A stretch of DNA of 58,283 bases from a bacterium (GTDB lineage: Bacteria > Desulfobacterota > Binatia > UBA12015). This document shows, one piece after another, positions 50,502-58,283 of this stretch. The first letter of the stretch is position 1. The number at the start of each line of letters is the position of its first letter. The notes beneath the pieces are model-generated. The model ran no database searches. It was not told the DNA's origin and worked only from the letters and a program-made list of their open reading frames with translations. A program made the position numbers and the translations under genes. Where the stretch lies: positions 1-58,283 of the forward strand of contig JAUIFY010000004.1 in the NCBI GenBank assembly GCA_030430245.1, given 5' to 3'.

Positions 50502-52091
50502 ATGCCGTTGGAAACCCAGGTTGGAGACGGAGGGCTCTGGGCGCAGATCGAGGCGCGCGCCCGGGCGACGCCAGACGCCCTCTTCACCGTCGACGAGCGA
50601 GACAGGCGAAACACGTTTCGCGACTTCCGCGACGCCGCCGAGCGATGCGCGGCGGGACTCGCGGCCCGGGGCATCGGCCGCGAGTCGATGGTGTCCTGGA
50701 TGCTGCCGACGACCTGGGAGTCCATGGTTCTGGTGGCCGCTCTCTCGCGGCTGGAGGCGGTCCAGAACCCGATCCTGCCGATCTACCGACACCGAGAAGT
50801 ACGGTTCATCACGAGGCAGGCGAAGAGCGAGCTCCTGATCGTCCCCACGTCGTGGCGCGGCTTCGACTACCTCGCGATGGCGCGCGACATCGCCGTCGAG
50901 CGCGACGGTCTCGACGTATTGGTGGTCGACGACTCCCTCCCGGAGGGAGACCCGTCCGCACTCCCGCCTCCGCCGCCCGACGTCGGCGACGACGACGCCC
51001 CCATCCGCTGGCTCTTCTATAGCTCCGGGACGACGGCGGAGCCGAAGGGAGCCCAGCACACCGACCGGACGTTGGCCGCCGCGGGACGGGGAATGGTCGA
51101 AGCTCTCGCGCTGCGCGAGGACGACCGCGTCGCGATGGTGTTCCCGTTCACGCACGTCGGCGGCATCATCTGGGTGTTCAGCAGCATGCGATGCGGCTGC
51201 TCCTTCATCGTGGTCCCGATCTTCGACCCCGCGACGACCCCGGGCGTTCTCGCGAAGCACGGCGTCACGCAGGCGACGGCGGGCACCGCGTTTCATCAGG
51301 TCTACCTCGCCGCGCAGCGAGAGCGCCGCGCGAGCGGCGACGACTCTCCCCTCTTCCCGCACGTGCGCACCTTTCCCGGGGGTGGGGCGCCCAAGCCGCC
51401 GCAACTCCACTACGACATGAAGCAGGAGATGGGCGGTGCCGGCATCGTCGCAGGGTACGGGATGACCGAGTGCCCGATCCTCGCGATGGCATCGACTCAC
51501 GACCCCGACGACAAGCTCGCGGACACCGAGGGCCGCGCCTGCCCCTCCGAGGTGGATCTGCGCGTCGTCAAACACGACGAGGCTCTCGCTGCACCGGGAG
51601 AGGAAGGCGAGATTCGCGTCCGGGCTCCCCAGCTCTTCCGGGGCTACCTCGACGCATCGCTGAACGCCGCCGCGTTCGATCCGAACGGCTACTTTCGAAC
51701 GGGCGACCTCGGCCGCGTCGACGAGGAAGGATACGTCTCGATCACCGGCCGACTGAAGGACGTGATCATTCGCAAGGGCGAGAACATCAGCGCCAAGGAG
51801 ATCGAGGACCTCCTCTATACACACGAGAAGGTCGAAGACGTCGCCGTGATCGGCCTACCCGACGCCGACACCGGCGAACGCGCGTGCGCCGTCGTCTCGC
51901 TGAACGACGCATCCCGGCCGCTCGCGATGGACGAGATGGTCGCCTTCCTCAAAGAGAAGGGCCTCATGGTCCAGAAGATTCCCGAGCAGATCGAGGCGAT
52001 CGACGAGATCCCCCGCAACGCGACCGGAAAGATCCTGAAGCAAGACCTCCGGAAGAAGTTCGAGCACACGAAACGAGGAGACCGTCCATGA
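50502..52091 (+). CDS. Acyl-CoA ligase (ANL family), second of operon
   Basis: A 529-residue AMP-forming ligase from the ATG of [11 protein letters not shown]. Motifs: [20 protein letters not shown] (P-loop), [16 protein letters not shown] (adenine site, TE variant TEC), [20 protein letters not shown], hinge [20 protein letters not shown] and the A10 lysine in [17 protein letters not shown]. The layout is that of cyclohexanecarboxylate- or medium-chain-type CoA ligases. It differs from the FadD3-like gene 1.5 kb upstream, so the operon can activate two acids. The next gene's ATG overlaps its stop (ATGA). Confidence 0.88.
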   Translation: MPLETQVGDGGLWAQIEARARATPDALFTVDERDRRNTFRDFRDAAERCAAGLAARGIGRESMVSWMLPTTWESMVLVAALSRLEAVQNPILPIYRHREVRFITRQAKSELLIVPTSWRGFDYLAMARDIAVERDGLDVLVVDDSLPEGDPSALPPPPPDVGDDDAPIRWLFYSSGTTAEPKGAQHTDRTLAAAGRGMVEALALREDDRVAMVFPFTHVGGIIWVFSSMRCGCSFIVVPIFDPATTPGVLAKHGVTQATAGTAFHQVYLAAQRERRASGDDSPLFPHVRTFPGGGAPKPPQLHYDMKQEMGGAGIVAGYGMTECPILAMASTHDPDDKLADTEGRACPSEVDLRVVKHDEALAAPGEEGEIRVRAPQLFRGYLDASLNAAAFDPNGYFRTGDLGRVDEEGYVSITGRLKDVIIRKGENISAKEIEDLLYTHEKVEDVAVIGLPDADTGERACAVVSLNDASRPLAMDEMVAFLKEKGLMVQKIPEQIEAIDEIPRNATGKILKQDLRKKFEHTKRGDRP

Positions 52092-54106
52092 GACTGCGGC
52101 AGATCGCGTCCGTCATCCTTGTCCTGCTCCCCCTCGCCGCGCACGCAGCGGGCGGTGGGGCCGCGTCCGTCGACGACGCGCGCCTGCGCAATGCGAACGA
52201 CGAGCCGCAGAACTGGCTCACCCACGGCCGAGACTACGCCGAGCAGCGCTACAGCCCGCTCGAACAGGTCGACGAGAAGAACATCGGCCGTCTCGTGCGC
52301 GTATGGAGCTACGAGACCGGCCTCAAGCGGGGACACGAGGCCACCCCAATCGTCGTCGATGGTGTCATGTACGCGACGGGCTCCTGGAGCGTCGTGTTCG
52401 CACTCGACGCGAAGACGGGCAAAGAGCTGTGGCGCTTCGACCCCGAGGTACCGAAGGCCGTCGGGGCGAAGGCGTGCTGCGACGTCGTGAACCGCGGCGT
52501 GGCCGTTTACGATGGGAAGGTCTACTTCGGAACCCTCGACGGCCGGCTGATTGCACTCGACGCCGAGACCGGAAGGCCCGCCTGGGAGGTCGTCACGGTC
52601 GACCAATCCAAGGCCTATACGATCACCGGCGCACCGCGGATCGTGAAGGGCAAGGTGATCATCGGCAACGGCGGTGCCGAGTTCGGTGTGCGCGGGTACG
52701 TGTCGGCGTACGACGCCGAGAACGGCACGCTGGTCTGGCGAACGTACACGGTACCGGGCAATCCGGCCGACGGCTTCGAGTCGGAGGCGCTCGAAAGAGC
52801 GGCCCAAACGTGGTCGGGCGGCGAGTGGTGGAAGATTGGTGGCGGCGGCACCGTGTGGGATTCGATGGCCTTCGATCCCGAGCTGGACCTCCTCTACGTC
52901 GGTACCGGCAACGGGTCCCCGTGGAGTCGCGTGCACCGCAGCCCGGGCGGCGGCGACAATCTCTACCTCTCCTCCATCCTCGCGCTCGACCCCGACACGG
53001 GCGAGCTCGCGTGGCACTTCCAGACGACGCCGGGCGACAACTGGGACTTCACCGCGACGCAGCACATGATCCTGGCCGACCTCGAGATCGGCGGGAAGAA
53101 GCGCAAGGTGCTCATGCAAGCCCCGAAGAACGGCTACTTCTGGGTCGTCGACCGCGAGACCGGCGAGTTCATCTCGGCCGAGCCCTACGTCGAGGTCACC
53201 TGGTCCGACGGAGTCGATCCGAAGACCGGCCGCCCGCACGAGACGGGAACGGCCGACTACGGCAAGGCGATCGCGGTCGTGAAGCCCACTGCCTTCGGGG
53301 GACACAACTGGCAGCCGATGTCCTTCAACCCGGAGACGGGCCTGGTCTACATCCCGGCCCAGGAAATCGTCGGAGCATACCGATTCAACCCGAAGGAGAT
53401 GCTGACCTCGGAGCACTTCAACACGCAGACCGATCTCGCGGTCTTCGCGACGCTGGTTCGCGAAGTCGTCGCCGGGCATCTCCTCGCGTGGGATCCGGTC
53501 GAGCAGAAGGAAGCATGGCGACATCCGTACGCCATGCCGTGGAACGGCGGGACGCTCACCACCGCCGGGAATCTCGTGTTCCAGGGGACGGCCGACGGAC
53601 GTTTCCTCGCGCTCGACGCGACCAATGGGCGCAAGCTCTGGGAGTTCCATACGGGATCCGGGGTCATCGCGGCGCCGATCACCTACTCGATCGACGGCGT
53701 CCAGTACGTGACGATCGTCGCTGGCTGGGGCGGCGCGTTCGCGCTGGTCGGGGGTGACGCGGCCTCGCAGGGCGGAGCTCCGTCGAAGGGCGTCGTCCAC
53801 ACGTTCGCGCTCTCGGACCTGGCGATCACGCCGGCCGTGCTCGAGGAGATGCTCGCGGGTCGCGACGAGAAGCTCGCCGAAGAGGAAGACCTCTACCACC
53901 GCTGGTGTGCGCGTTGCCACGGCGTGACGGCGATCAGCGGCGGCGCGGTGGCCGATCTGCGACATTCGGCACCGGACATGAAGAAGTCCTTCGTCGACAT
54001 CGTCCAGAAGGGCATGCCGGGGGTCGGGATGCCGGCGTTCGGAGAGATCCTCACCAAAGAGCAGATCGAGAAGATTCAGAGCTACATCGAGGGGCGGCCG
54101 AGCTGA
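52088..54106 (+). CDS. PQQ-dependent quinohaemoprotein alcohol dehydrogenase
   Basis: A 672-residue periplasmic enzyme with a Sec signal ([20 protein letters not shown]). The eight-bladed PQQ propeller has characteristic tryptophan-docking repeats ([39 protein letters not shown]), the vicinal disulfide Cys130-Cys131 that covers PQQ ([10 protein letters not shown]), and [17 protein letters not shown]-terminal cytochrome c domain carries the haem motif C607-ARCH with methionine ligands likely in [10 protein letters not shown]. It oxidises alcohols, often polyvinyl, tetrahydrofurfuryl or terpenoid ones, feeding electrons through haem to the respiratory chain. Coupling to the ligase gene points to oxidation of an alcohol to the acid that the ligases activate. 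Confidence 0.93.
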   Translation: MRLRQIASVILVLLPLAAHAAGGGAASVDDARLRNANDEPQNWLTHGRDYAEQRYSPLEQVDEKNIGRLVRVWSYETGLKRGHEATPIVVDGVMYATGSWSVVFALDAKTGKELWRFDPEVPKAVGAKACCDVVNRGVAVYDGKVYFGTLDGRLIALDAETGRPAWEVVTVDQSKAYTITGAPRIVKGKVIIGNGGAEFGVRGYVSAYDAENGTLVWRTYTVPGNPADGFESEALERAAQTWSGGEWWKIGGGGTVWDSMAFDPELDLLYVGTGNGSPWSRVHRSPGGGDNLYLSSILALDPDTGELAWHFQTTPGDNWDFTATQHMILADLEIGGKKRKVLMQAPKNGYFWVVDRETGEFISAEPYVEVTWSDGVDPKTGRPHETGTADYGKAIAVVKPTAFGGHNWQPMSFNPETGLVYIPAQEIVGAYRFNPKEMLTSEHFNTQTDLAVFATLVREVVAGHLLAWDPVEQKEAWRHPYAMPWNGGTLTTAGNLVFQGTADGRFLALDATNGRKLWEFHTGSGVIAAPITYSIDGVQYVTIVAGWGGAFALVGGDAASQGGAPSKGVVHTFALSDLAITPAVLEEMLAGRDEKLAEEEDLYHRWCARCHGVTAISGGAVADLRHSAPDMKKSFVDIVQKGMPGVGMPAFGEILTKEQIEKIQSYIEGRPS

Positions 54107-54130
54107 GGGCGCGGGGAACTTGGGGCGTTC

Positions 54131-54160
54131 TTGGCGGTCCGCGCGGGCGCGTGGTATGAA
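54131..54160 (+). promoter_or_regulatory. Candidate promoter of the desaturase gene
   Basis: TTGGCG at 54131-54136 and TATGAA at 54155-54160 are 18 bases apart. A GG precedes the -10. It lies between the quinohaemoprotein stop and the desaturase ATG, which is 62 bases further on. Confidence 0.4.
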
Positions 54161-54222
54161 TTTGGCTCGGCTTTCGGAGCGCGTGCCCCCTCTCGGCTGT
54201 ACCTCCCCCGGCCCGCGCGATC

Positions 54223-55335
54223 ATGCCGCCCATCCACTCCACTTCTGCCGAAGCGCGAGCTCTCGCCGAGCACGCGCACTGCTCGAACGATGAGCATCCG
54301 AGTGCCCAACCGCGCAGCATTCGCGCCCTGACGAGGACGATTCCGGCGCGGTGCTACGAGAATCCGGCATGGAAGGGGCTCCTCTACCTGGGCCGGGATC
54401 TGTCGCTCTACGCGCTGGCCGTCGGGCTGCTCCTCGCCTCGTCCTCCCTCCCGAGCCTTCTCGCCGGATGGACGCTCGCGTCACTCGCCATCGCGGGTCT
54501 CTTCGTCATCGGCCACGATGCGGCGCATGGCTCCCTCTTCAAGAGCGGACGGCTCAACTACCTCGCGGGACAGCTCGCGATGCTTCCGAGCCTCCATCCG
54601 TCGTCCGTGTGGGCGTACGGACACAATCGCGTGCATCACGCCTTTCCGGGCTGTGAGGGACTCGACTTCGTCTGGCATCCCTTGACGCAAGCCGACTACG
54701 CGCGGCTCTCGCCCATGCGAAAGCTGCGCCACCGCGTCGATTGGTCGTTCCTCGGAGCCGGGACCTACTACGTACGCGAGATCTGGTGGAACCGTCTCAT
54801 GCGAATGCCACCACCCCCGCGGATGGCGAGCCCGTTTGTTCGCGACCGCCTCGCCGTCGTCGCCTTCTTCGTCGCGATGTCCTCGGCGGCGGTGGGATTC
54901 GGCTGGGAGCAGACGGGAACCTTCGCGGGCGCGGCGTGGACGTGGGCGCGGGTTCTGCTCGTGCCGTGGCTCGTTTGGAACGTCTTGATCGGTTGGGCCG
55001 TCTACATCCAGCACATCTCCCCCGAGATGCCCTGGCGTACGCGACGACGCTGGCGGAAGTACTCGGGACAGGTCGAGACCACGTGCAACTTTCGGATGCC
55101 GCGCTGGCTGAACTTCTTCTGGCACAACATCTTCGTGCACGTGCCGCACCACGTGGACCCGAGGATTCCGTTCTACAACCTGCCACGCGCCGCGGAAGCT
55201 CTGAACGACGCGGACGGCGACGTCAGCGAATCGCGGCCGTACAACTTCGCCGAGTACATCGCCTCGACGCGCCACTGCAAGCTCTACGACTTCGAGCGCG
55301 AAGCGTGGACCGACTACGACGGGCGCCCGTCGTAG
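54223..55335 (+). CDS. Membrane fatty acid desaturase
   Basis: A 370-residue polytopic di-iron enzyme of the DesA/FAD12 type. The three histidine boxes are IGHDAAHGSLF, YGHNRVHHAFPG and HVPHHVDPRIP, all with the iron ligands kept. Four to five hydrophobic segments surround them (LYALAVGLLLASSSLPSLL, VWNVLIGWAVYIQHI). It introduces double bonds into acyl chains of membrane lipids using oxygen and ferredoxin- or cytochrome-type electrons. The N-terminus before DLSLYAL is a 60-residue soluble tail; several later ATGs exist, but the first ATG is kept for lack of evidence. It stands alone after a promoter candidate and ends in a palindrome. Confidence 0.9.
   Translation: MPPIHSTSAEARALAEHAHCSNDEHPSAQPRSIRALTRTIPARCYENPAWKGLLYLGRDLSLYALAVGLLLASSSLPSLLAGWTLASLAIAGLFVIGHDAAHGSLFKSGRLNYLAGQLAMLPSLHPSSVWAYGHNRVHHAFPGCEGLDFVWHPLTQADYARLSPMRKLRHRVDWSFLGAGTYYVREIWWNRLMRMPPPPRMASPFVRDRLAVVAFFVAMSSAAVGFGWEQTGTFAGAAWTWARVLLVPWLVWNVLIGWAVYIQHISPEMPWRTRRRWRKYSGQVETTCNFRMPRWLNFFWHNIFVHVPHHVDPRIPFYNLPRAAEALNDADGDVSESRPYNFAEYIASTRHCKLYDFEREAWTDYDGRPS
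55315..55334. terminator. 20-bp palindrome at the desaturase stop
   Basis: TACGACGGGCGCCCGTCGTA at 55315-55334 is a perfect palindrome that includes most of the last codons and the stop. It could fold into a short hairpin and act as a weak terminator, but no T-run follows and chance in GC-rich coding sequence is possible. Confidence 0.3.
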
Positions 55336-55624
55336 CGGGCGCCCATCGCATGCCGCCAGCACCGGCCTCACATTCGCATCGATGATGGCGAGGGTCGTTC
55401 GCGGGCCCGGAGCGCCCGGGGCGCGGTGGCAGCTTTTTCCACCGACTGGGGCGATCTGAAGCAAATCCTCCCTCAGTGAACCAGCAGCGCCGATAGCGGC
55501 CTCGTGTCCCCGGTCGCCCCATCCGAGCGGAGGGAGCCCCGCTGTCTTCGGCGAGCCGTCGTCCAAGCCTGATCCCGCTTCGTACCCTCTCCGACCGAAG
55601 TCCCCCTCGCCTGGAGAGCCTTCG

Positions 55625-58283
55625 ATGCGTCTTCGCGACCACACGATTCTCGAGATCGCCGTCCTCTTCGCCTGCACCCTCGGTGCTCTCGTGCTCGGGG
55701 CCACGTTTGCCCGGGCGCAGATCACCTTCCGCTCCGTCGGCCCGGACGGAGGTCAGATCCGGGATCTCGCGCTCGCCCCGGGCCAGACGTCCACGATCTA
55801 CGCAGCAACCCCCGGCGGGCCGTTCGTGAGCGTCGACGGCGGCCAATCCTGGAGCCCCGCCCGCGTCGGCCTCCCCTTCCTCGATGCCCAGTTCGTCGCG
55901 GTCGACCCCGATGCCGCGACGATGGTCTACACCGGAATCTTCGGGGCCGGTCTCTTCAAGAGCACCGACGGCGGCGCGACATGGTCGCCGTCGAGCAACG
56001 GGATCACCGGCAACCTCTTCATGGGCGCGATCGCGATCGATCCGACCGACGGCGACACGCTCTACGTGAGCACGCTCTTCGCAAACGGCCTGTTCAAGAG
56101 CACGGACGGCGGCGCGAGCTTTGCCCCGCTCGACACCGGCCTCACGAATCGCGACGTGTCGACGATCGTCGTCGATCCGACGAATCCCGACGTGGTCTAC
56201 GTCGGGACCCTCGGCGGCGGCGTCTTCAAGAGCACGAACGGTGGAGCGCTCTTCGCACCCAGCAACACCGGGCTCGGCACGAACTTCGTGAACGACCTCG
56301 CCCTGGACCCATTCGACCCGAGCGGCCTCCGCGCAGCCACGTTCGCCGGCGTGTTTCGCACCGACGACGGTGGCACCACCTGGACCCCGGAGAACGACGG
56401 CCTCGTCGCGACCGACGTCCAGACCGTCGCCTTCGATCCCTTCGAGAACGGCACCCTGTTCGCGGGAAGCGCCTCCCAGGGCCTTTGGAAGAAGGAGGGC
56501 GGCGCGGCGTTCCGGCAGGTCGGCACCGGACTGCCCACGTCGGGGGTGCAGGCGATCGTGTTCGAGAACGCGACGCCCACCGGCGCCCCGAAGGAGTTCG
56601 GCCCGGGACCCGCGAGCCTCCCGCCGGGCTCGATCGTGCACGTCGGCACGCAGGGCGCGACTCCGCCGGTCGACGGCTTCTTCACGAGCGTCGATCACGG
56701 CGAGAGCTTCATCCCATGGAGCACCGGACTCGCCGCTCGACGCGTCGCGGACGTCGAGGGTCACCCCTTCGACCCGAGCACGCTCTGGATCGCCACGCCC
56801 GACGACGGCGTCGCGCAGACGAGCGACGGCGGCGCGACGTGGACCGAGCGCTCGGCCGGCCTCACCGGCGGCGTCAAGGACCTGGAAGCCCACCCGTGGA
56901 ACCCGACGTTCCTCTTCGCGGGCACGCAGTCCGGCGGGTTCGAGTTCGACGAGGCGAACGAACTCTGGCTCCGCATCCCGACGCTTCCCGGCTCCGTGAA
57001 CGAGGTGAAGGCGGACTGGGCGGTCTGGAGCGACGTATACGCGGCGACCGGTGCCGGGCTCTACAAGAGCACGGACTGGGGTGCGACGTTCGGACAGGTC
57101 CTCCCCGGCTTCTTCGAGTCGGTCGAGCTCGATGGGGCGACCCCGGGCACCCTCTACGTCGGCGGCTTCGGTCGGGTCTGGAAGAGCGAGGACGGGGCCG
57201 TCTCGTTCACGCAGGTCGGCGCCGGTCTGCCGAGCGACCTCGTGACGGACATCTTCGTCCACCCGAGCCTCTCGTCCTCCGTCTTCGTCGGCATGCAGGT
57301 GAGCGGCGCCTTCTACAGCGACGACGGCGGCCTCAACTTCACCGGCATTCCCGGGACGAGCCCGGGGATCGTCGGCACGATCGGGGGCACGCCGACCGGT
57401 CCGCCGCTGTACATCCCGGTCTTCCCCACCGGGCTGCTCGGCAAGCAGGCCGATGCCGCGCCGATCACGCCGGTCGACCCGCCCATCGTCCTTCCGCTGC
57501 TGAACGTCGTCGAGGGTCTGGTCGACGGGCGCTTCGCGCTCGGTAGCGAAGGCGGCAGCGTACTGCTGTCGAGCCCGGCGGGATCCCCGACGCCGAGCCC
57601 CAGCCCTTCGCCGTCTCCAAGTCCGAGCCCATCGCCCTCGCCGAGCCCCAGCCCATCGCCCAGCCCCTCGCCCTCGCCGTCCCCCAGCGCGTCGCCCAGC
57701 CCCTCGCCCTCGCCGTCCCCCAGCGCGTCGCCCAGCCCCTCGCCCTCGCCGAGTCCGAGCCCTTCCCCCAGCCCTTCACCCTCGCCGTCCCCCACGCCCG
57801 GACCGACGCCGGGGACGCCCCCCGTACCGGGCGACTGCCGGGAGGCACGCGAGTACGTGCAGATCATCGTCGGCACGAATGGCCCCGACGTCCTCGTCGG
57901 CAGCCCCGGCGACGATCTCATCTTCGGGCTCGACGGCGACGACCGCATCGATGGCCTCGACGGCGACGACTGCATCGTCGGAGGCTTCGGCCTCGACGAC
58001 CTCCGTGGAAACGCCGGGAACGACGTGATCCTCGGCGGCCCGGGCGTCGACCGCATCCGGGGCGGCGAGGGCCGCGACCTCATCCGGGGCGAGGAGGGAG
58101 CGGACCGCATCCAGGGCGACGAAGGCAACGATCGGATCGACGGAGGACAGGACGACGACCGGATCCGCGGCGGCGACGGCGACGACGTGCTCGACGGCGG
58201 CCCCGGCCGCGACGACGTCCGCGGTGGCTCCGACGACGACACGATCCTGGGTGGATCGGACCGCGACCGCCTGTTCGGCAACA
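55625..58283 (+). CDS. Secreted BNR/VPS10-repeat protein with Ser-Pro linker and RTX repeats, cut by right edge
   Basis: At least 886 residues, open at the right edge. A signal peptide ([24 protein letters not shown]) is followed by about 13 sortilin/BNR-like repeats up to residue about 590, each with an Asp-box type core such as [24 protein letters not shown] or [12 protein letters not shown]. Residues about 655-730 are an almost pure Ser-Pro run that should be an extended wall- or surface-spanning linker. From about residue 745 come RTX calcium-binding nonapeptides ([20 protein letters not shown]). RTX repeats usually signal type I secretion, yet a Sec signal is present, a mixed picture. 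The propeller may bind carbohydrate or protein. Nothing enzymatic is evident. Confidence 0.85.
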   Translation, partial: MRLRDHTILEIAVLFACTLGALVLGATFARAQITFRSVGPDGGQIRDLALAPGQTSTIYAATPGGPFVSVDGGQSWSPARVGLPFLDAQFVAVDPDAATMVYTGIFGAGLFKSTDGGATWSPSSNGITGNLFMGAIAIDPTDGDTLYVSTLFANGLFKSTDGGASFAPLDTGLTNRDVSTIVVDPTNPDVVYVGTLGGGVFKSTNGGALFAPSNTGLGTNFVNDLALDPFDPSGLRAATFAGVFRTDDGGTTWTPENDGLVATDVQTVAFDPFENGTLFAGSASQGLWKKEGGAAFRQVGTGLPTSGVQAIVFENATPTGAPKEFGPGPASLPPGSIVHVGTQGATPPVDGFFTSVDHGESFIPWSTGLAARRVADVEGHPFDPSTLWIATPDDGVAQTSDGGATWTERSAGLTGGVKDLEAHPWNPTFLFAGTQSGGFEFDEANELWLRIPTLPGSVNEVKADWAVWSDVYAATGAGLYKSTDWGATFGQVLPGFFESVELDGATPGTLYVGGFGRVWKSEDGAVSFTQVGAGLPSDLVTDIFVHPSLSSSVFVGMQVSGAFYSDDGGLNFTGIPGTSPGIVGTIGGTPTGPPLYIPVFPTGLLGKQADAAPITPVDPPIVLPLLNVVEGLVDGRFALGSEGGSVLLSSPAGSPTPSPSPSPSPSPSPSPSPSPSPSPSPSPSPSPSASPSPSPSPSPSASPSPSPSPSPSPSPSPSPSPSPTPGPTPGTPPVPGDCREAREYVQIIVGTNGPDVLVGSPGDDLIFGLDGDDRIDGLDGDDCIVGGFGLDDLRGNAGNDVILGGPGVDRIRGGEGRDLIRGEEGADRIQGDEGNDRIDGGQDDDRIRGGDGDDVLDGGPGRDDVRGGSDDDTILGGSDRDRLFGN
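57661..57750 (+). repeat. 36-bp tandem repeat within Ser-Pro linker
   Basis: A 36-base unit beginning CAGCCCCTCGCCCTCGCC occurs at 57661-57696 and again exactly at 57697-57732, with half a copy at 57733-57750. It encodes [16 protein letters not shown] residues. The surrounding linker is made of near-copies. Identical copies imply recent slippage or duplication, so linker length may vary between strains. Confidence 0.85.

Noticed and set aside
55336..55624. Possible small RNA or gene in the longest gap
   Set aside because: No convincing promoter, terminator or coding signal could be found by eye.
57588..57803. Possible CRISPR or intergenic tandem repeat
   Set aside because: Repeats are in frame and encode a Ser-Pro linker within one long protein; no spacers.

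Overview
The window is GC-rich (roughly two thirds G+C by eye), gene-dense DNA from a Gram-negative bacterium. A LpxL/HtrB-type acyltransferase for lipid A, a small lipoprotein, LL-diaminopimelate aminotransferase, and many CaiB/acyl-CoA/quinoprotein genes suggest a free-living Deltaproteobacteria-like lineage (Myxococcota, Desulfobacterota_B or Binatota type). That placement is inference; no rRNA or tRNA gene was seen. Many neighbouring genes overlap by 4 bases (ATGA or GTGA), so translational coupling is common.

Layout. 1-5864 (minus): a surface-glycan cluster (membrane protein cut by the left edge, fused GT2-GT4 glycosyltransferase, two small coiled-coil proteins, a GT4 enzyme) followed by dapL. 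6115-8811: secreted beta-helix protein, tautomerase, and a winged-helix/TPR regulator preceded by three 11-bp-phased direct repeats. 8855-11431 (minus): split-barrel flavoprotein, DUF1353 protein, glutathione reductase. 11481-14607 (plus): fatty acyl-CoA ligase and cytochrome P450. 14767-16093: perfect hairpin, ECF sigma factor and NrsF-type membrane anti-sigma factor. 16098-19046 (minus): HAD phosphatase, ThpR, Nudix, HNH and CPBP protease. 19138-20301: patatin. 20304-21328: a RAYT transposase unit with paired terminal inverted repeats. 21328-24947 (minus): Gld-type ABC exporter operon. 25018-27933: a very large GT5-phosphohexomutase fusion in which the active-site motifs of both halves are degenerate. 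27949-31307: 2-hydroxyacid dehydrogenase, TetR regulator, coiled-coil protein, LpxL-like acyltransferase and a 43-residue lipoprotein. 31314-34317 (minus): PHP, DUF35, thiolase and a hydrolase that lacks its nucleophile. 34324-37290: Ogt and a quinoprotein-like di-haem protein. 37239-43087: three sulfatase-fold proteins with threonine at the catalytic position, around a CMAH/NamH-like metallo-beta-lactamase-fold protein. 43129-54106: two divergent acyl-CoA operons (nucleotidase, double CaiB, acyl-CoA dehydrogenase; FadD3-like ligase, rearranged CaiB, second ligase, PQQ dehydrogenase). 54223-55335: fatty acid desaturase. 55625-end: secreted BNR/Ser-Pro/RTX protein cut by the right edge.

How the genes work together. 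Two themes recur: envelope glycan and lipid modification, and CoA-dependent breakdown of lipophilic or cyclic substrates (P450, ligases, CoA transferases, ACAD, Ltp2-like thiolase with DUF35, quinohaemoprotein dehydrogenase). The most unusual items are the doubly degenerate GT5-phosphohexomutase, the RAYT unit whose gene ends inside its own terminal repeat, and the 11-bp repeat array in front of the winged-helix regulator. All gaps between genes are under 300 bases; 5865-6114 and 55336-55624 show no gene or clear signal to me.
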